Source: Jeotgalibaca porci
Lineage (GTDB): Bacteria > Bacillota > Bacilli > Lactobacillales > Aerococcaceae
Length of the DNA stretch: 64,000 bases
Reading direction: 5' to 3'
Assembly: GCF_011299095.1 (NCBI RefSeq)
Contig: NZ_CP049889.1
Span: forward strand, 1,143,501-1,207,500
Below, piece by piece: positions 34,937 to 43,217 of this stretch (position 1 is the first letter of the stretch; each line of letters starts with the position of its first letter). Both the position numbers and the translations under genes were made by a program. The notes under the pieces were generated by a model. It was given only the letters and a program-made list of their open reading frames with translations. It ran no database searches and was not told the DNA's origin.

Positions 34937-35308
34937 ATGACAATTAAACGGACATTCCTACTCACTATAGGAGTCATTTCTTTCGGTTTGGGAAGCGTTG
35001 GAACGATTCTACCCATTTTGCCAACAACCCCTTTTTTATTGTTGGCCGGATACTGTTTCGCCCATAGCTCCAGTCGTTTTCATAGTTGGCTGCAAAATAC
35101 GAAAATTTACAACTTTTATGTTGCCGATTATGCCAAAACAAAAGCCATTCCCCGCCGGAAAAAATGGCAAATCCTATCTAACATATATATTTTAATGGGC
35201 ATTTCTGTCTGGGCTGCCCCGCTCACGATTATTAAAGCTATTATTGTTGGGTTAATGGCCTTTTTAACGTTTATGTTATTTTGGGTCATTCCCGACCAAC
35301 CTTCATAA
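34937..35308 (+). CDS. DUF454 (YbaN-like) small membrane protein
   Basis: A 123-residue integral membrane protein of the DUF454/YbaN family: RTFLLTIGVISFGLGSVGTI followed by LPILPTTPFLLLAGYCFAHS, then SSRFHSWLQNTKIYNFYV, and two more hydrophobic helices near residues 80-120. The 'LPTTPF.LLA..CF..SS.R...WL' signature is the family mark. Its function is not established. An AAAAGGAT sequence lies very close to the ATG. It is a single gene ending at a terminator hairpin. Confidence 0.88.
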   Translation: MTIKRTFLLTIGVISFGLGSVGTILPILPTTPFLLLAGYCFAHSSSRFHSWLQNTKIYNFYVADYAKTKAIPRRKKWQILSNIYILMGISVWAAPLTIIKAIIVGLMAFLTFMLFWVIPDQPS

Positions 35309-35313
35309 AAAAT

Positions 35314-35334
35314 GACCTGGAAAGGTCTTTTTTT
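35314..35334 (+). terminator. Rho-independent terminator after the DUF454 gene
   Basis: Short hairpin GACCT/AGGTC with a 4-base loop followed by seven T. It is directly adjacent to the first 51-bp repeat unit. Confidence 0.75.
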
Positions 35335-35480
35335 ATTTGGAACATAATCGCTTCGCTTCTTGTTCAAAACGTTCCAATAAATAGTGATTAGAACATTTGG
35401 GCCTAAAAAATGAGTCGAAATGTTCCAATCATAACTTATTGGAACAAAAGCACTCCTAAATTTGGCCAAAACGTTCCAAT
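35335..35480. repeat. Intergenic tandem array A, 51-bp period, GTTCCAAT/ATTGGAAC core
   Basis: GTTCCAAT occurs at 35371, 35422 and 35473, exactly 51 bases apart. Each unit also has the reverse element (ATTGGAAC, ATTAGAAC or TTTGGAAC) about eight bases downstream, making a hairpin. It is perfect at 35421-35446, with 9-bp arms and an 8-base loop. A leading partial unit starts near 35335. The bases between hairpins differ from unit to unit. The array lies between the DUF454 terminator and the 3' end of dapB. On the minus strand the period (17 codons) creates a spurious repetitive open frame. Confidence 0.85.
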
Positions 35481-35501
35481 CCAAATTTCTTCAGGGCATA
35501 G

Positions 35502-36212
35502 TTACTTTCCAAATAGTACTGCTTCCATATCGTACAATCCTGCTTCTTTATCCACTAACCATTTCGCCCCATTCAGTGCACCATTTGCAAAAATATTCTT
35601 GGAAAATGCTTCGTGTTTGAGGGAAATAATTTCATCCATCCCGGCAAATATGACTTCGTGTTCGCCAACAATCGATCCACCGCGAACCGCATGGACACCA
35701 ATTTCTTTATCCTGGCGTTTGCTGAAACCGTCACGTCCATTCACGAAATCATAGTGCAATGTTTCGTTGATGGTATCAGCAAATAGTTTCGCAGTCCCGG
35801 AAGGGGCATCTTCTTTCAAACGGTGGTGCTTTTCAATAATTTCAATATCAAAAAAATCTTTCAAAATCGGCGCATATTCCCGGAGCATCCGGTTGACCAA
35901 GTTAACGCCCAAGCTGAAGTTTGCGCTCTTAAGAACAGGAACGTGTGTGGCTAACGCAGCAATTTTCTCTAACTGCTCAGAACTGTGTCCCGTTGCCGCA
36001 ATCACGACGGGAACGTTATTTTTTTCTGCATACGCTAAAATCGCGTCACATGCACGCGGATTTGAGAAATCAATCAACACATCTACTTTTTCACTGGTGT
36101 CATCTAATACCGTCTTCAGTTCCGGAGCAAAAATAACTAATTCATCATTTTCAGCTACGCATTGCTCAATCACCTTTCCCATGGCCCCGTAGCCCACTAA
36201 TCCAATCTTCAA
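35502..36212 (-). CDS. dapB: 4-hydroxy-tetrahydrodipicolinate reductase DapB
   Basis: A 236-residue NAD(P)H-dependent reductase of lysine/diaminopimelate synthesis. Nucleotide-binding loop GLVGYGAMGKVI at the N-terminus; the catalytic/substrate motif EKHHRLKEDAPSGTA at about residues 130-145; and GVHAVRGGSIVGEHEVIFAG after it. It is slightly short for DapB (usually 240-270), matching the Bacillota type. It overlaps dapA by four bases and is the last gene of lysA-dapA-dapB. No clear hairpin terminator of its own is visible; array A follows. Confidence 0.96.
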   Translation of the reverse strand: MKIGLVGYGAMGKVIEQCVAENDELVIFAPELKTVLDDTSEKVDVLIDFSNPRACDAILAYAEKNNVPVVIAATGHSSEQLEKIAALATHVPVLKSANFSLGVNLVNRMLREYAPILKDFFDIEIIEKHHRLKEDAPSGTAKLFADTINETLHYDFVNGRDGFSKRQDKEIGVHAVRGGSIVGEHEVIFAGMDEIISLKHEAFSKNIFANGALNGAKWLVDKEAGLYDMEAVLFGK

Positions 36213-37090
36213 CGTAATTCCTCCTCGAATCGTTCCAGTACTAAAACTAATCGTTGATAGGCTTCCGCTCCCATTTCACCTAATGGCATCCGCAGAGAAC
36301 CGACCTCCCACCCCATCCAATTCAAAGCTGCTTTAACCGGAATCGGGTTCACTTCATAGAACAAAGCCGCAATCAAATCCAGGTATTTTATTTGTATCGC
36401 CAAAGATTCTGCCGTTTTACCATCCAAGTATAAACGCACCAAATCATGCACTTCTTTCGGCATAATATTCGCCCAAACACTGATTACTCCGGTTCCACCG
36501 ACACTCAACAGCGGCACAATCACATCATCATTTCCGCTATATAAGGCAAAGGTCTCATTAATATATTTGGAAATATTCATGACATAGCTCATATCACCGG
36601 ATGCTTCTTTGATACCAATAATATTGGGGTGTTTCGCCAATTTACCAACTACTTCTGGCGTAATATTGCACCCCGTTCGACTCGGAACATTGTACATAAT
36701 AATGGGCACAGTCACGCTGTCAGCAATACTTTCAAAATGACGAATCATTCCTTCATTATTCGTTTTGTTGTAATACGGCGTCACCACCAATAAATAGTCC
36801 GCACCCAATTCCGCGAAGGCTTGGCTATTGGAAATAGCAGTTGCCGTACTGTTGCTGCCGCTGCCGACAATCATCGGGACCCGTTTCGCAATTTTATCGT
36901 TACAAAAGGCTACAAATTCCTTCTCCTCTTCGAACGTCATTGTCGAAGCTTCACCAGTAGTTCCAAGAATTACCAGGCCATCTGTACTATTTTCAATGTG
37001 CCATTCCAATAATTCTGCTACTTTTGGATAGTTAATCCGATTCTCTTCATCCATTGGGGTTACAAGTGCGACCATCGATCCTTTAAGCAT
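36209..37090 (-). CDS. dapA: 4-hydroxy-tetrahydrodipicolinate synthase DapA
   Basis: A 293-residue (beta/alpha)8 aldolase-type enzyme that condenses pyruvate with aspartate semialdehyde. VILGTTGEASTMTFEE, the Tyr-containing MYNVPSRTGCNI and the Schiff-base lysine in NIIGIKEASGD are all present. It overlaps lysA by eight bases upstream and dapB by four downstream, so the three are translationally coupled. Control by the upstream lysine riboswitch is likely. Confidence 0.97.
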   Translation of the reverse strand: MLKGSMVALVTPMDEENRINYPKVAELLEWHIENSTDGLVILGTTGEASTMTFEEEKEFVAFCNDKIAKRVPMIVGSGSNSTATAISNSQAFAELGADYLLVVTPYYNKTNNEGMIRHFESIADSVTVPIIMYNVPSRTGCNITPEVVGKLAKHPNIIGIKEASGDMSYVMNISKYINETFALYSGNDDVIVPLLSVGGTGVISVWANIMPKEVHDLVRLYLDGKTAESLAIQIKYLDLIAALFYEVNPIPVKAALNWMGWEVGSLRMPLGEMGAEAYQRLVLVLERFEEELR

Positions 37091-38351
37091 GCTTATCCGC
37101 CTCCGTTTTTACATCATTTCTGATTAAATCAGCTAAAGTCTGTCGTTTTACAATGACTCGGGACTCCCCATCTTTAACAAATACAACAGCAGGTGTTGCA
37201 TTCCGATTATAGTTGCTGCTCATCGCATAACCGTATGCTCCTGTCGAATAAACGGCTAAGATGTCACCCTTTTTAACAGGCGGTAAATACACATCATGAA
37301 TTAAAACATCGCCAGATTCACAATATTTACCCGCCACTGTCACTAACTCTGACTTCTCAGCTGTCATATTATTTGCAACATCACAGGAATAGTCAGCCTG
37401 ATACAAGCTTGGCCGGATATTATCTCCCATCCCGCCATCGACAAAATAATACTGCTTATTCGGTGTTTTTTTCTGATAACCAATTTCATACAGAGTCGTG
37501 CCCGCTTCCGCAACCAAACTCCGCCCCGGCTCAATCATTACTTCCCGAATTTTTACGCCGGTTTCTTGCAATTTATCCTCTAAATACGTCACTATTTGCG
37601 CCATATTTTCTTTAATCGGCATCGGTTGATCCGCATCCGTATAGCGAACGCCAAAACCACCACCCAAATTCAAGGTCAACGGTTCCGAAAAGGTTTGTAA
37701 ATAGCCCAGCATCTTATCAATCGCCGCGTACCACGCATCCATTTCAAAAATCTGCGAGCCAATATGTACATGAAAACCTTCCAATGCCAAATAATCGCTT
37801 TTTTTCAGGATAGCTATACAGGCCTCATAATCGCTACTTCCGAAGGCGATTCCGAACTTTGAATCAATATGTGTCGTAACGATATATTCGTGCGTATGTG
37901 CTTCAATTCCGACATTTAAACGTATTTGGACCTGCAACTTCTCTTTGTACTCCGCAGCTAAACCAGCTAGCTCTTCCAGCTCCATCACATTATCAACCAC
38001 CATGTGTTTCACGCCCGTTTCAAGAGCCATTCGCAGTTCTTCAGTCGTTTTATTATTCCCATGGAAATAGATTTTTTCGACTGGCATAGTGGATTTCAAG
38101 GCTGTATACAATTCGCCGCTGCTCACAACATCCACGCCCAAGCCGTATTCAGCAATTAAATCCAACATCCCGATGGTTTGAAAAGCCTTTGATGCATAAA
38201 GAATACGCGTTTGAAAAACATCCGATTTAAAATAGGTCGTGTAAGCTTCCAGATTAGCCTCAAGTTTCTGTTGATCATAGACATAAAGCGGCGTGCCATA
38301 TTGCGCCGTCAATTCGCTGGCTTTCACGCCCCCGATAACAAGTTCTTTCAT
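37083..38351 (-). CDS. lysA: Diaminopimelate decarboxylase LysA
   Basis: A 422-residue PLP-dependent enzyme converting meso-diaminopimelate to lysine. The PLP lysine is in RILYASKAFQT; HVHIGSQIFEMDAW, LNLGGGFGVRY and MIEPGRSLVAEAGTTLYEIG form the active site; and GKYCESGDVL provides the partner-subunit cysteine. It is the first gene of lysA-dapA-dapB, behind a lysine riboswitch. Having the last pathway step first in the operon with dapA and dapB is compact and unlike the usual dap cluster. Confidence 0.97.
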   Translation of the reverse strand: MKELVIGGVKASELTAQYGTPLYVYDQQKLEANLEAYTTYFKSDVFQTRILYASKAFQTIGMLDLIAEYGLGVDVVSSGELYTALKSTMPVEKIYFHGNNKTTEELRMALETGVKHMVVDNVMELEELAGLAAEYKEKLQVQIRLNVGIEAHTHEYIVTTHIDSKFGIAFGSSDYEACIAILKKSDYLALEGFHVHIGSQIFEMDAWYAAIDKMLGYLQTFSEPLTLNLGGGFGVRYTDADQPMPIKENMAQIVTYLEDKLQETGVKIREVMIEPGRSLVAEAGTTLYEIGYQKKTPNKQYYFVDGGMGDNIRPSLYQADYSCDVANNMTAEKSELVTVAGKYCESGDVLIHDVYLPPVKKGDILAVYSTGAYGYAMSSNYNRNATPAVVFVKDGESRVIVKRQTLADLIRNDVKTEADKHA

Positions 38352-38383
38352 CTCATTTCCTCCTGAATACCGTATTTCTCTAT

Positions 38384-38413
38384 ATAAAAAAAGACGCCCA
38401 ATACCGGCGCCTT
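38384..38413 (-). terminator. Regulatory terminator of the lysine riboswitch
   Basis: Minus strand AAGGCGCC pairs with GGCGTCTT (one G-U pair) around a 6-base loop, followed by seven T, 33 bases before the lysA start. The placement makes it the expression platform. Confidence 0.88.
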
Positions 38414-38602
38414 TTACACTGTTTACATATCATGATGTAACAATTTGTCAGCGCCTCTACTATTTAGTAGGAGTGATATACGTATTCCCTATACCCCCAC
38501 GATGAAAACTTGCCAATTTACACCGTTCGGCAATGGTTACCTTTCATCACGCATCATCGAACGCCTTCTCCCTGTGACTACTCTTTTACATTGCTACCTC
38601 TT
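38384..38602 (-). promoter_or_regulatory. Lysine riboswitch (L box) upstream of lysA
   Basis: The minus-strand leader begins AAGAGGTAGC (ending at 38602) and contains the L-box landmarks AAGAGTAG, GATGAAAGGTAACC, TTGCCGAACGG and a closing GTAGAGGCGCTGAC. The aptamer occupies about 38430-38602 and is followed by a hairpin region and an intrinsic terminator. With lysine bound, early termination should shut off lysA-dapA-dapB. Assignment is by motif recognition and the downstream genes; a covariance model was not run. Confidence 0.85.
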
Positions 38603-38616
38603 ATTCAATTAAAATT

Positions 38617-38645
38617 AGAATAGCATTAAAAAATATTTTTGTCTA
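38617..38645 (-). promoter_or_regulatory. Candidate promoter of lysA-dapA-dapB
   Basis: Minus strand TAGACA (38640-38645), 17-base spacer, TATTCT (38617-38622), placing the transcription start just upstream of the riboswitch. Confidence 0.6.
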
Positions 38646-38719
38646 CTGAATGCAGCTCGGTATGAGAGCCGTGATTTTTATGCACTTTTATTAGTATTTT
38701 CTCAATAAAAAAGAAATTA

Positions 38720-38823
38720 TACCGGCTTACAGACTTATGAGTATCGCTGGACGCCGGTAAAATCATCTAATTACCGGCATACGTCCTATGGTTAACGGCT
38801 GAAAGCCGGTCTATTTATCATTC
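38720..38823. repeat. Intergenic tandem array B, 52-bp period, ACCGGC/GCCGGT core
   Basis: ACCGGC at 38721 and 38773 and GCCGGT at 38753 and 38805 are each exactly 52 bases apart, giving two 52-bp units with an inverted-repeat core. Other positions match between units (TAC after the first core, CTG before the second, ATC later). It lies about 75 bases upstream of the lysA promoter and 140 bases beyond the ganA terminator. The rest of the 38646-38963 stretch shows no gene. Confidence 0.8.
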
Positions 38824-38963
38824 TGCCAACTAAATAGCTCACTCAAACCGATTTAACGATTTTATAGTGACCCTTTTGCGGTAAAAATCTATTATCTTAC
38901 CATCCATGGAACAAAAAGAAAGCAATGAATAACGTTCCTCCAGAAACTTATAAAACCCTATAC

Positions 38964-39004
38964 TAAAAAAACGTACTGAAACAATGTTTTGTTTCAGTAC
39001 GTTT
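38964..39004 (-). terminator. Rho-independent terminator after ganA
   Basis: Minus strand AAACGTACTGAAAC pairs perfectly with GTTTCAGTACGTTT around a short loop, followed by T residues. It ends the gan operon. Confidence 0.92.
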
Positions 39005-39010
39005 CTATCT

Positions 39011-41068
39011 TTATATTTTTTTGAAAACACGTACACCATAGCCATTCAATGTGATTTTACGTGCCACTTTTTCGCCTGTAATCAAGTCAATCACTTCATC
39101 TTCAAATGTAATTGTCTCTTCATCCGTACCAAAGTTCATTACAAAAATGTATGCCGAATCTGGCCCTTTACGAACTTGTACCGATACATTTTCGCTGTGA
39201 TTTGCTTCAAATGGCGGTATGATAGCCAATTCTTGAATTAATTGATCATAGAAGTCATTTTGGAAGGCACTTTCCGCTCGTGCCCCAATGTAGTAACTGT
39301 TACCATCACCATACGTATTTTTCATGACTGCCGGTGTTCCTTGATAGAAATCAGCTCCATATGTACCAATTACTTCTCCTGTTTTCTGTTCAAGAAGAGT
39401 CGCATAATCTTTAACCACATAATCCTTACCTTGAAAATTCAAACTATTTTCATCACTCGGATAATACGTGTCAGTCTCTGTAACGGTTAAGCCAAAAACG
39501 TTCTCTAGCTTTTCATGCCAACCGCCTTCATATACCAGGTCATTTTCATTCACGACTCCGGAAATATATGTCATTACAACTGTTCCGCCTGCTTTCACAT
39601 AGGCTTCCACTTTTTCCATAAATGTTGCTTTCATCATATACAGCATTGGAATTACAACCAATTTATAGTCAGTGAAATCTTGGTTCACATTCAAAACGTC
39701 AACCGGAATATCACGCTCCCAGAAACGACGGTAATGTTCTTGAGCAGTTTGCGGATAACGTAATGATTCCGAGCTATATCCTTGGATGGTTTGCAGCGCC
39801 CATTGATTCTCCCAGTCATAAATAAAGGCTACTTCCGCATCTCGATTAGTCCCAACAACTTCTTCCAATTTATTCAAATAGGCCCCGACTTCTTGAACAT
39901 CCTTAAACACACGATTTTCAGTACTGTTGTCATGATCTACAACCGCGCCATGGAATTTTTCAGAAGCACCACGTGATTTCCGCCATTGGAAATACATTAC
40001 ACTATCCGAGCCATGCGCCACATGCTGCAGCGAGGAAAGTAAATGCATCCCTGGTCGTTTAGCCTTATTTACATCATGCCAGTTAACCAAACTCGGTGTA
40101 GATTCCATAATATAGAAAGGTTGCTGTTTTAATGAACGATATAAATCATCAATAAAACCAACTTTAACCGCCAATTCCTTGTCCGTTTGCGTATCTGAAT
40201 GCCAGGCAGGATAAGCATCCCATGAAATTAAGTCTACATGCTCTGCAAATTTACTATAGTCTAGCGCTTGGAAAGGAATCAAATCAGCTGTATCTGCCAT
40301 AAAGTTTGTTGTGATTGGAATATGAGGTGTGAGCTCCCGTAGTGGTATAATTTCCTCTTTATAGAAATCAATGGTTTGATCTGTTACAAAACGTTGCCAA
40401 TCCAAAGTGAGACCGTGCATAGCATCTTCGCCCAATACAGAAGGCGATTCAATTTCGTCCCAGCCGGAATAACGATGACTCCAAAACGTTGCCCACCACG
40501 CCACGTTTACTGCTTCTAAATCATGATTATAGCGATTCTTAACCCATAAACGGAAAGCTTCCTGACAAAGATTACAATGGCACTCACCGCTGTATTCATT
40601 TGAAATATGCCACATTAAGATAGCGGGATGATTTTGATACCGCTCTGCTAATTTTCGATTAATCATTTTAATTTTTTCGCGATAAATCGGTGCCGTAAAG
40701 CAATGGTTATGACGGCGCCCTTGTAACTCTTGTTCGCGTCGATTATTTACACGGCGAATTTCAGGATATTTTTTCGCCATCCAACTCGGTTTGGCGCCAC
40801 TCGGAGTGGCAAGGATAACGTTGCCTCCAAAACTATGAATACGATCAATCACTTCATCCAACCATTCAAAATCATAAACGCCTTCTTCTGGTTCCAAGCG
40901 ACTCCATGCAAACATCCCGATTGAGAATGTATTTGTGTTCGCAATCTGCATTAATTTAATATCTTCTTGTAAATACTCTGGAAGATGCAACCACTGCTCT
41001 GGGAAATAGTCCCCGCCATGTAAAAATCTTTTTTCTCGTGTAGCATATATGTTCTCTAGACCTTTCAA
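39011..41068 (-). CDS. ganA: Beta-galactosidase, GH42 (GanA-like)
   Basis: A 685-residue glycoside hydrolase family 42 enzyme. The acid/base glutamate is Glu158 in MWHISNEYSGEC; the nucleophile glutamate is in FYIMESTPSLVNWH (about residue 318). Cys123, 163, 165 and 168 form the GH42 zinc cluster. It splits galactose from beta-galacto-oligosaccharides and has no signal peptide, so it acts inside the cell after import. I start at the TTG at 41066-41068, nine bases after AAGGAG; the TTG at 41074 is too close to that site. It closely resembles B. subtilis GanA and follows ganQ. Confidence 0.93.
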   Translation of the reverse strand: MKGLENIYATREKRFLHGGDYFPEQWLHLPEYLQEDIKLMQIANTNTFSIGMFAWSRLEPEEGVYDFEWLDEVIDRIHSFGGNVILATPSGAKPSWMAKKYPEIRRVNNRREQELQGRRHNHCFTAPIYREKIKMINRKLAERYQNHPAILMWHISNEYSGECHCNLCQEAFRLWVKNRYNHDLEAVNVAWWATFWSHRYSGWDEIESPSVLGEDAMHGLTLDWQRFVTDQTIDFYKEEIIPLRELTPHIPITTNFMADTADLIPFQALDYSKFAEHVDLISWDAYPAWHSDTQTDKELAVKVGFIDDLYRSLKQQPFYIMESTPSLVNWHDVNKAKRPGMHLLSSLQHVAHGSDSVMYFQWRKSRGASEKFHGAVVDHDNSTENRVFKDVQEVGAYLNKLEEVVGTNRDAEVAFIYDWENQWALQTIQGYSSESLRYPQTAQEHYRRFWERDIPVDVLNVNQDFTDYKLVVIPMLYMMKATFMEKVEAYVKAGGTVVMTYISGVVNENDLVYEGGWHEKLENVFGLTVTETDTYYPSDENSLNFQGKDYVVKDYATLLEQKTGEVIGTYGADFYQGTPAVMKNTYGDGNSYYIGARAESAFQNDFYDQLIQELAIIPPFEANHSENVSVQVRKGPDSAYIFVMNFGTDEETITFEDEVIDLITGEKVARKITLNGYGVRVFKKI

Positions 41069-41081
41069 ACTCAAACACTCC

Positions 41082-41933
41082 TTATCCTTTTGTACCTCCT
41101 GATGTTAAGCCAGACACAAAGTTCTTCTGTAGCAGTAGGAAAACAAATGCTACAGGAATACTAATTAAAATTGCGCCAGCAGCAAACATCGTATAACTTG
41201 CTCCCATCACATCATTCACTAAATTATATAGCCCAATTGGCAGCGTATAATACTGTGTACTTCTTAAGATTGTTGAAGAAATAATAAAATCTCCCAGTGG
41301 CCCGGTAAAGCCATTCATTGCAGCCACAGCGATCATCGGTTTCGATAACGGCAACACAATTTGCCAAAAAATCCGTGTATGACTCGCACCATCAATACGT
41401 GCGCTCTCATCCAAATCGTATGGAATCGTGTCCATATACCCTTTCATCAGATAGGTATTCATCGGAATTTGTCCACCTATATAGAGGAGAATGAGGAACC
41501 AATGACTATTAATTAGCCCCATTATTTGAGCAAGTACAAAAATAGCAACGAGTGCTGAGAATTGCGGAATCATCTGTAGCAACAAGAACAACGTCAATCC
41601 ATTCTGACGCCCTTTAAAACGAAACCGTGAAAATGCATAGCCCGTAAAACAAACGCTCACGACCGTACCAAGCATGGTAAAGATACTAATTTTAAGAGAG
41701 TTTAGATACCACTGGCCATAAGGGAGGCTCGCTTTTCCCGAGAATAGTTCTTGATAGTGGCGAATCGTCGGATTTTTTGGAATTAAACTCGTACTTACCA
41801 AGCTATTACCTGGATTAAAACTTGCGCCGACCGTCCACAATAAGGGATACAAAATCGCAATAATCACGAAAATTATAAGGGCATAGCTTGCCCCTAATTT
41901 AAGTCTTTTTTGCCATTTTCCATTTATAGACAT
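41082..41933 (-). CDS. ganQ: Galacto-oligosaccharide ABC transporter permease GanQ
   Basis: A 283-residue MalG-type permease with six predicted membrane helices. The cytoplasmic EAA loop is at about residues 180-200 (DTIPYDLDESARIDGASHTR), where it contacts the ATPase. The length equals B. subtilis GanQ, and the operon order ganS-ganP-ganQ-ganA is the same. No ATPase gene is in the cluster, so a shared MsmX-type ATPase encoded elsewhere is expected. It starts two bases after ganP. Confidence 0.9.
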   Translation of the reverse strand: MSINGKWQKRLKLGASYALIIFVIIAILYPLLWTVGASFNPGNSLVSTSLIPKNPTIRHYQELFSGKASLPYGQWYLNSLKISIFTMLGTVVSVCFTGYAFSRFRFKGRQNGLTLFLLLQMIPQFSALVAIFVLAQIMGLINSHWFLILLYIGGQIPMNTYLMKGYMDTIPYDLDESARIDGASHTRIFWQIVLPLSKPMIAVAAMNGFTGPLGDFIISSTILRSTQYYTLPIGLYNLVNDVMGASYTMFAAGAILISIPVAFVFLLLQKNFVSGLTSGGTKG

Positions 41934-41935
41934 AA

Positions 41936-43192
41936 TTATTCGCCTCCTTTAAAACTATTCGTTCTTCTAAATTGCCACATTGCAATCGTGATAACAAAGA
42001 CAGAAAGAAGAATCGTCAATGCTGCAGCTATTGCATATTGACTGGACTGCATCGTTAATTTGTAAATCCAGGAAACTAAAATATCCGTTCCACCTGCCGT
42101 TGATCCTGCTACAGCCGGACCTCCGCCATTGAACAAGTAAATAATATTAAAGTTGTTAAAATTAAACGTGTATTGCGTAATCAAAGTAGGAGCCATCGCC
42201 GTTAAAATAACGGGTAAGGTAATGTTGCGGAATTTTTGTAAAGCCGTTGCTCCATCCATGTTGGCTGCTTCATACAAATCATCGGGAATTGATTGCAACA
42301 CACCCGTTGAAACGGTAAAGATATACGGGAATCCCAACCACCCTTGAATGATAATCAAAGCAACCCGTGTCCACGTCGCATCTGTCATCCACATGACGGG
42401 ACTGATTTTGAAAAATGCCAAAATATCATTGTTAATTGCTCCAAAACTGTTATTAAACATCCCTGCAAAAACTAAGATAGTTACGAATCCTGGTACAGCC
42501 CACGGTAAAACAAAAATCGTCCGTATTAACTTCTTAAAGTGCAGTTCTTTTTGATTCACTAAAACGGCTAGAAAAACACCCAATGTAATTTGTAATGTGG
42601 ATGCGAATAACGTCCAGACGACGGTCCATGATAGAACATCGAAAAATGTTCGGCGCCAAATATTTACCGTAAATATTTGTTTAAAAGTCTGTAATCCTAC
42701 CCAATCAAACAAATTAGCAGGCGGCGAGTGATACAAGTCATAATTTGTAAACGCGAGCGCAAAACTAAATAAAATTGGAAAAACAACTGAAAAAATAAGT
42801 AATATAAGAGCCGGTCCACTGATTAAATACGGATACCCTTGATTAATCAAGTTATGATAATTGTCTTTTAAATTTTGAACGGGCAAGCCGTTGTCACGGC
42901 GCTTTCCGTTCGCATACGCATCACGGATATTCAGATAATACAAGCCAATACCAAAGGCTAAAACAATAAGTGATAATATTCCTTCAGCTAATAGAAAAAC
43001 AGAATTATCACGTGGTGTCTCTACACCTAACGTCACAATGCCCCATAATCCCATATTCAGTAAATCAAAGAATACAAGGATAAAAGCAGCAGTTGTTAGA
43101 AAGAAAATTAAGGCTTTTAACCATTGTTTATTATAAAGCTGCCCTCCTCCTGGAATAAAAGAGAGGGCAGCAGCAGTTCGTCTATGTTTCAT
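41936..43192 (-). CDS. ganP: Galacto-oligosaccharide ABC transporter permease GanP
   Basis: A 418-residue MalF-type permease. An extra N-terminal section (about residues 1-90, starting with GGGQLYNKQW and holding two helices) precedes the six-helix transport domain, as in GanP and MdxF. The EAA loop SIPDDLYEAANMDGATALQK is at about residue 320. The length matches B. subtilis GanP. With GanQ it forms the membrane channel for sugars captured by GanS. Confidence 0.9.
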   Translation of the reverse strand: MKHRRTAAALSFIPGGGQLYNKQWLKALIFFLTTAAFILVFFDLLNMGLWGIVTLGVETPRDNSVFLLAEGILSLIVLAFGIGLYYLNIRDAYANGKRRDNGLPVQNLKDNYHNLINQGYPYLISGPALILLIFSVVFPILFSFALAFTNYDLYHSPPANLFDWVGLQTFKQIFTVNIWRRTFFDVLSWTVVWTLFASTLQITLGVFLAVLVNQKELHFKKLIRTIFVLPWAVPGFVTILVFAGMFNNSFGAINNDILAFFKISPVMWMTDATWTRVALIIIQGWLGFPYIFTVSTGVLQSIPDDLYEAANMDGATALQKFRNITLPVILTAMAPTLITQYTFNFNNFNIIYLFNGGGPAVAGSTAGGTDILVSWIYKLTMQSSQYAIAAALTILLSVFVITIAMWQFRRTNSFKGGE

Positions 43193-43217
43193 TTTTTCTC
43201 CTTCGCATTTTTAAGCG

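Noticed and set aside
35128..35484. Minus-strand open frame of 118 codons with a 17-residue repeat (DWNVLAKF, DWNISTHF, YWNVLNKK).
   Set aside because: It is the translation of the 51-bp array and then runs antisense through the DUF454 gene. There is no ribosome binding site, and the related 52-bp arrays would break frame.
38839..39045. Minus-strand open frame of 68 codons between ganA and lysA.
   Set aside because: It spans the ganA terminator and the end of ganA in another frame, with no ribosome binding site or recognisable domain.
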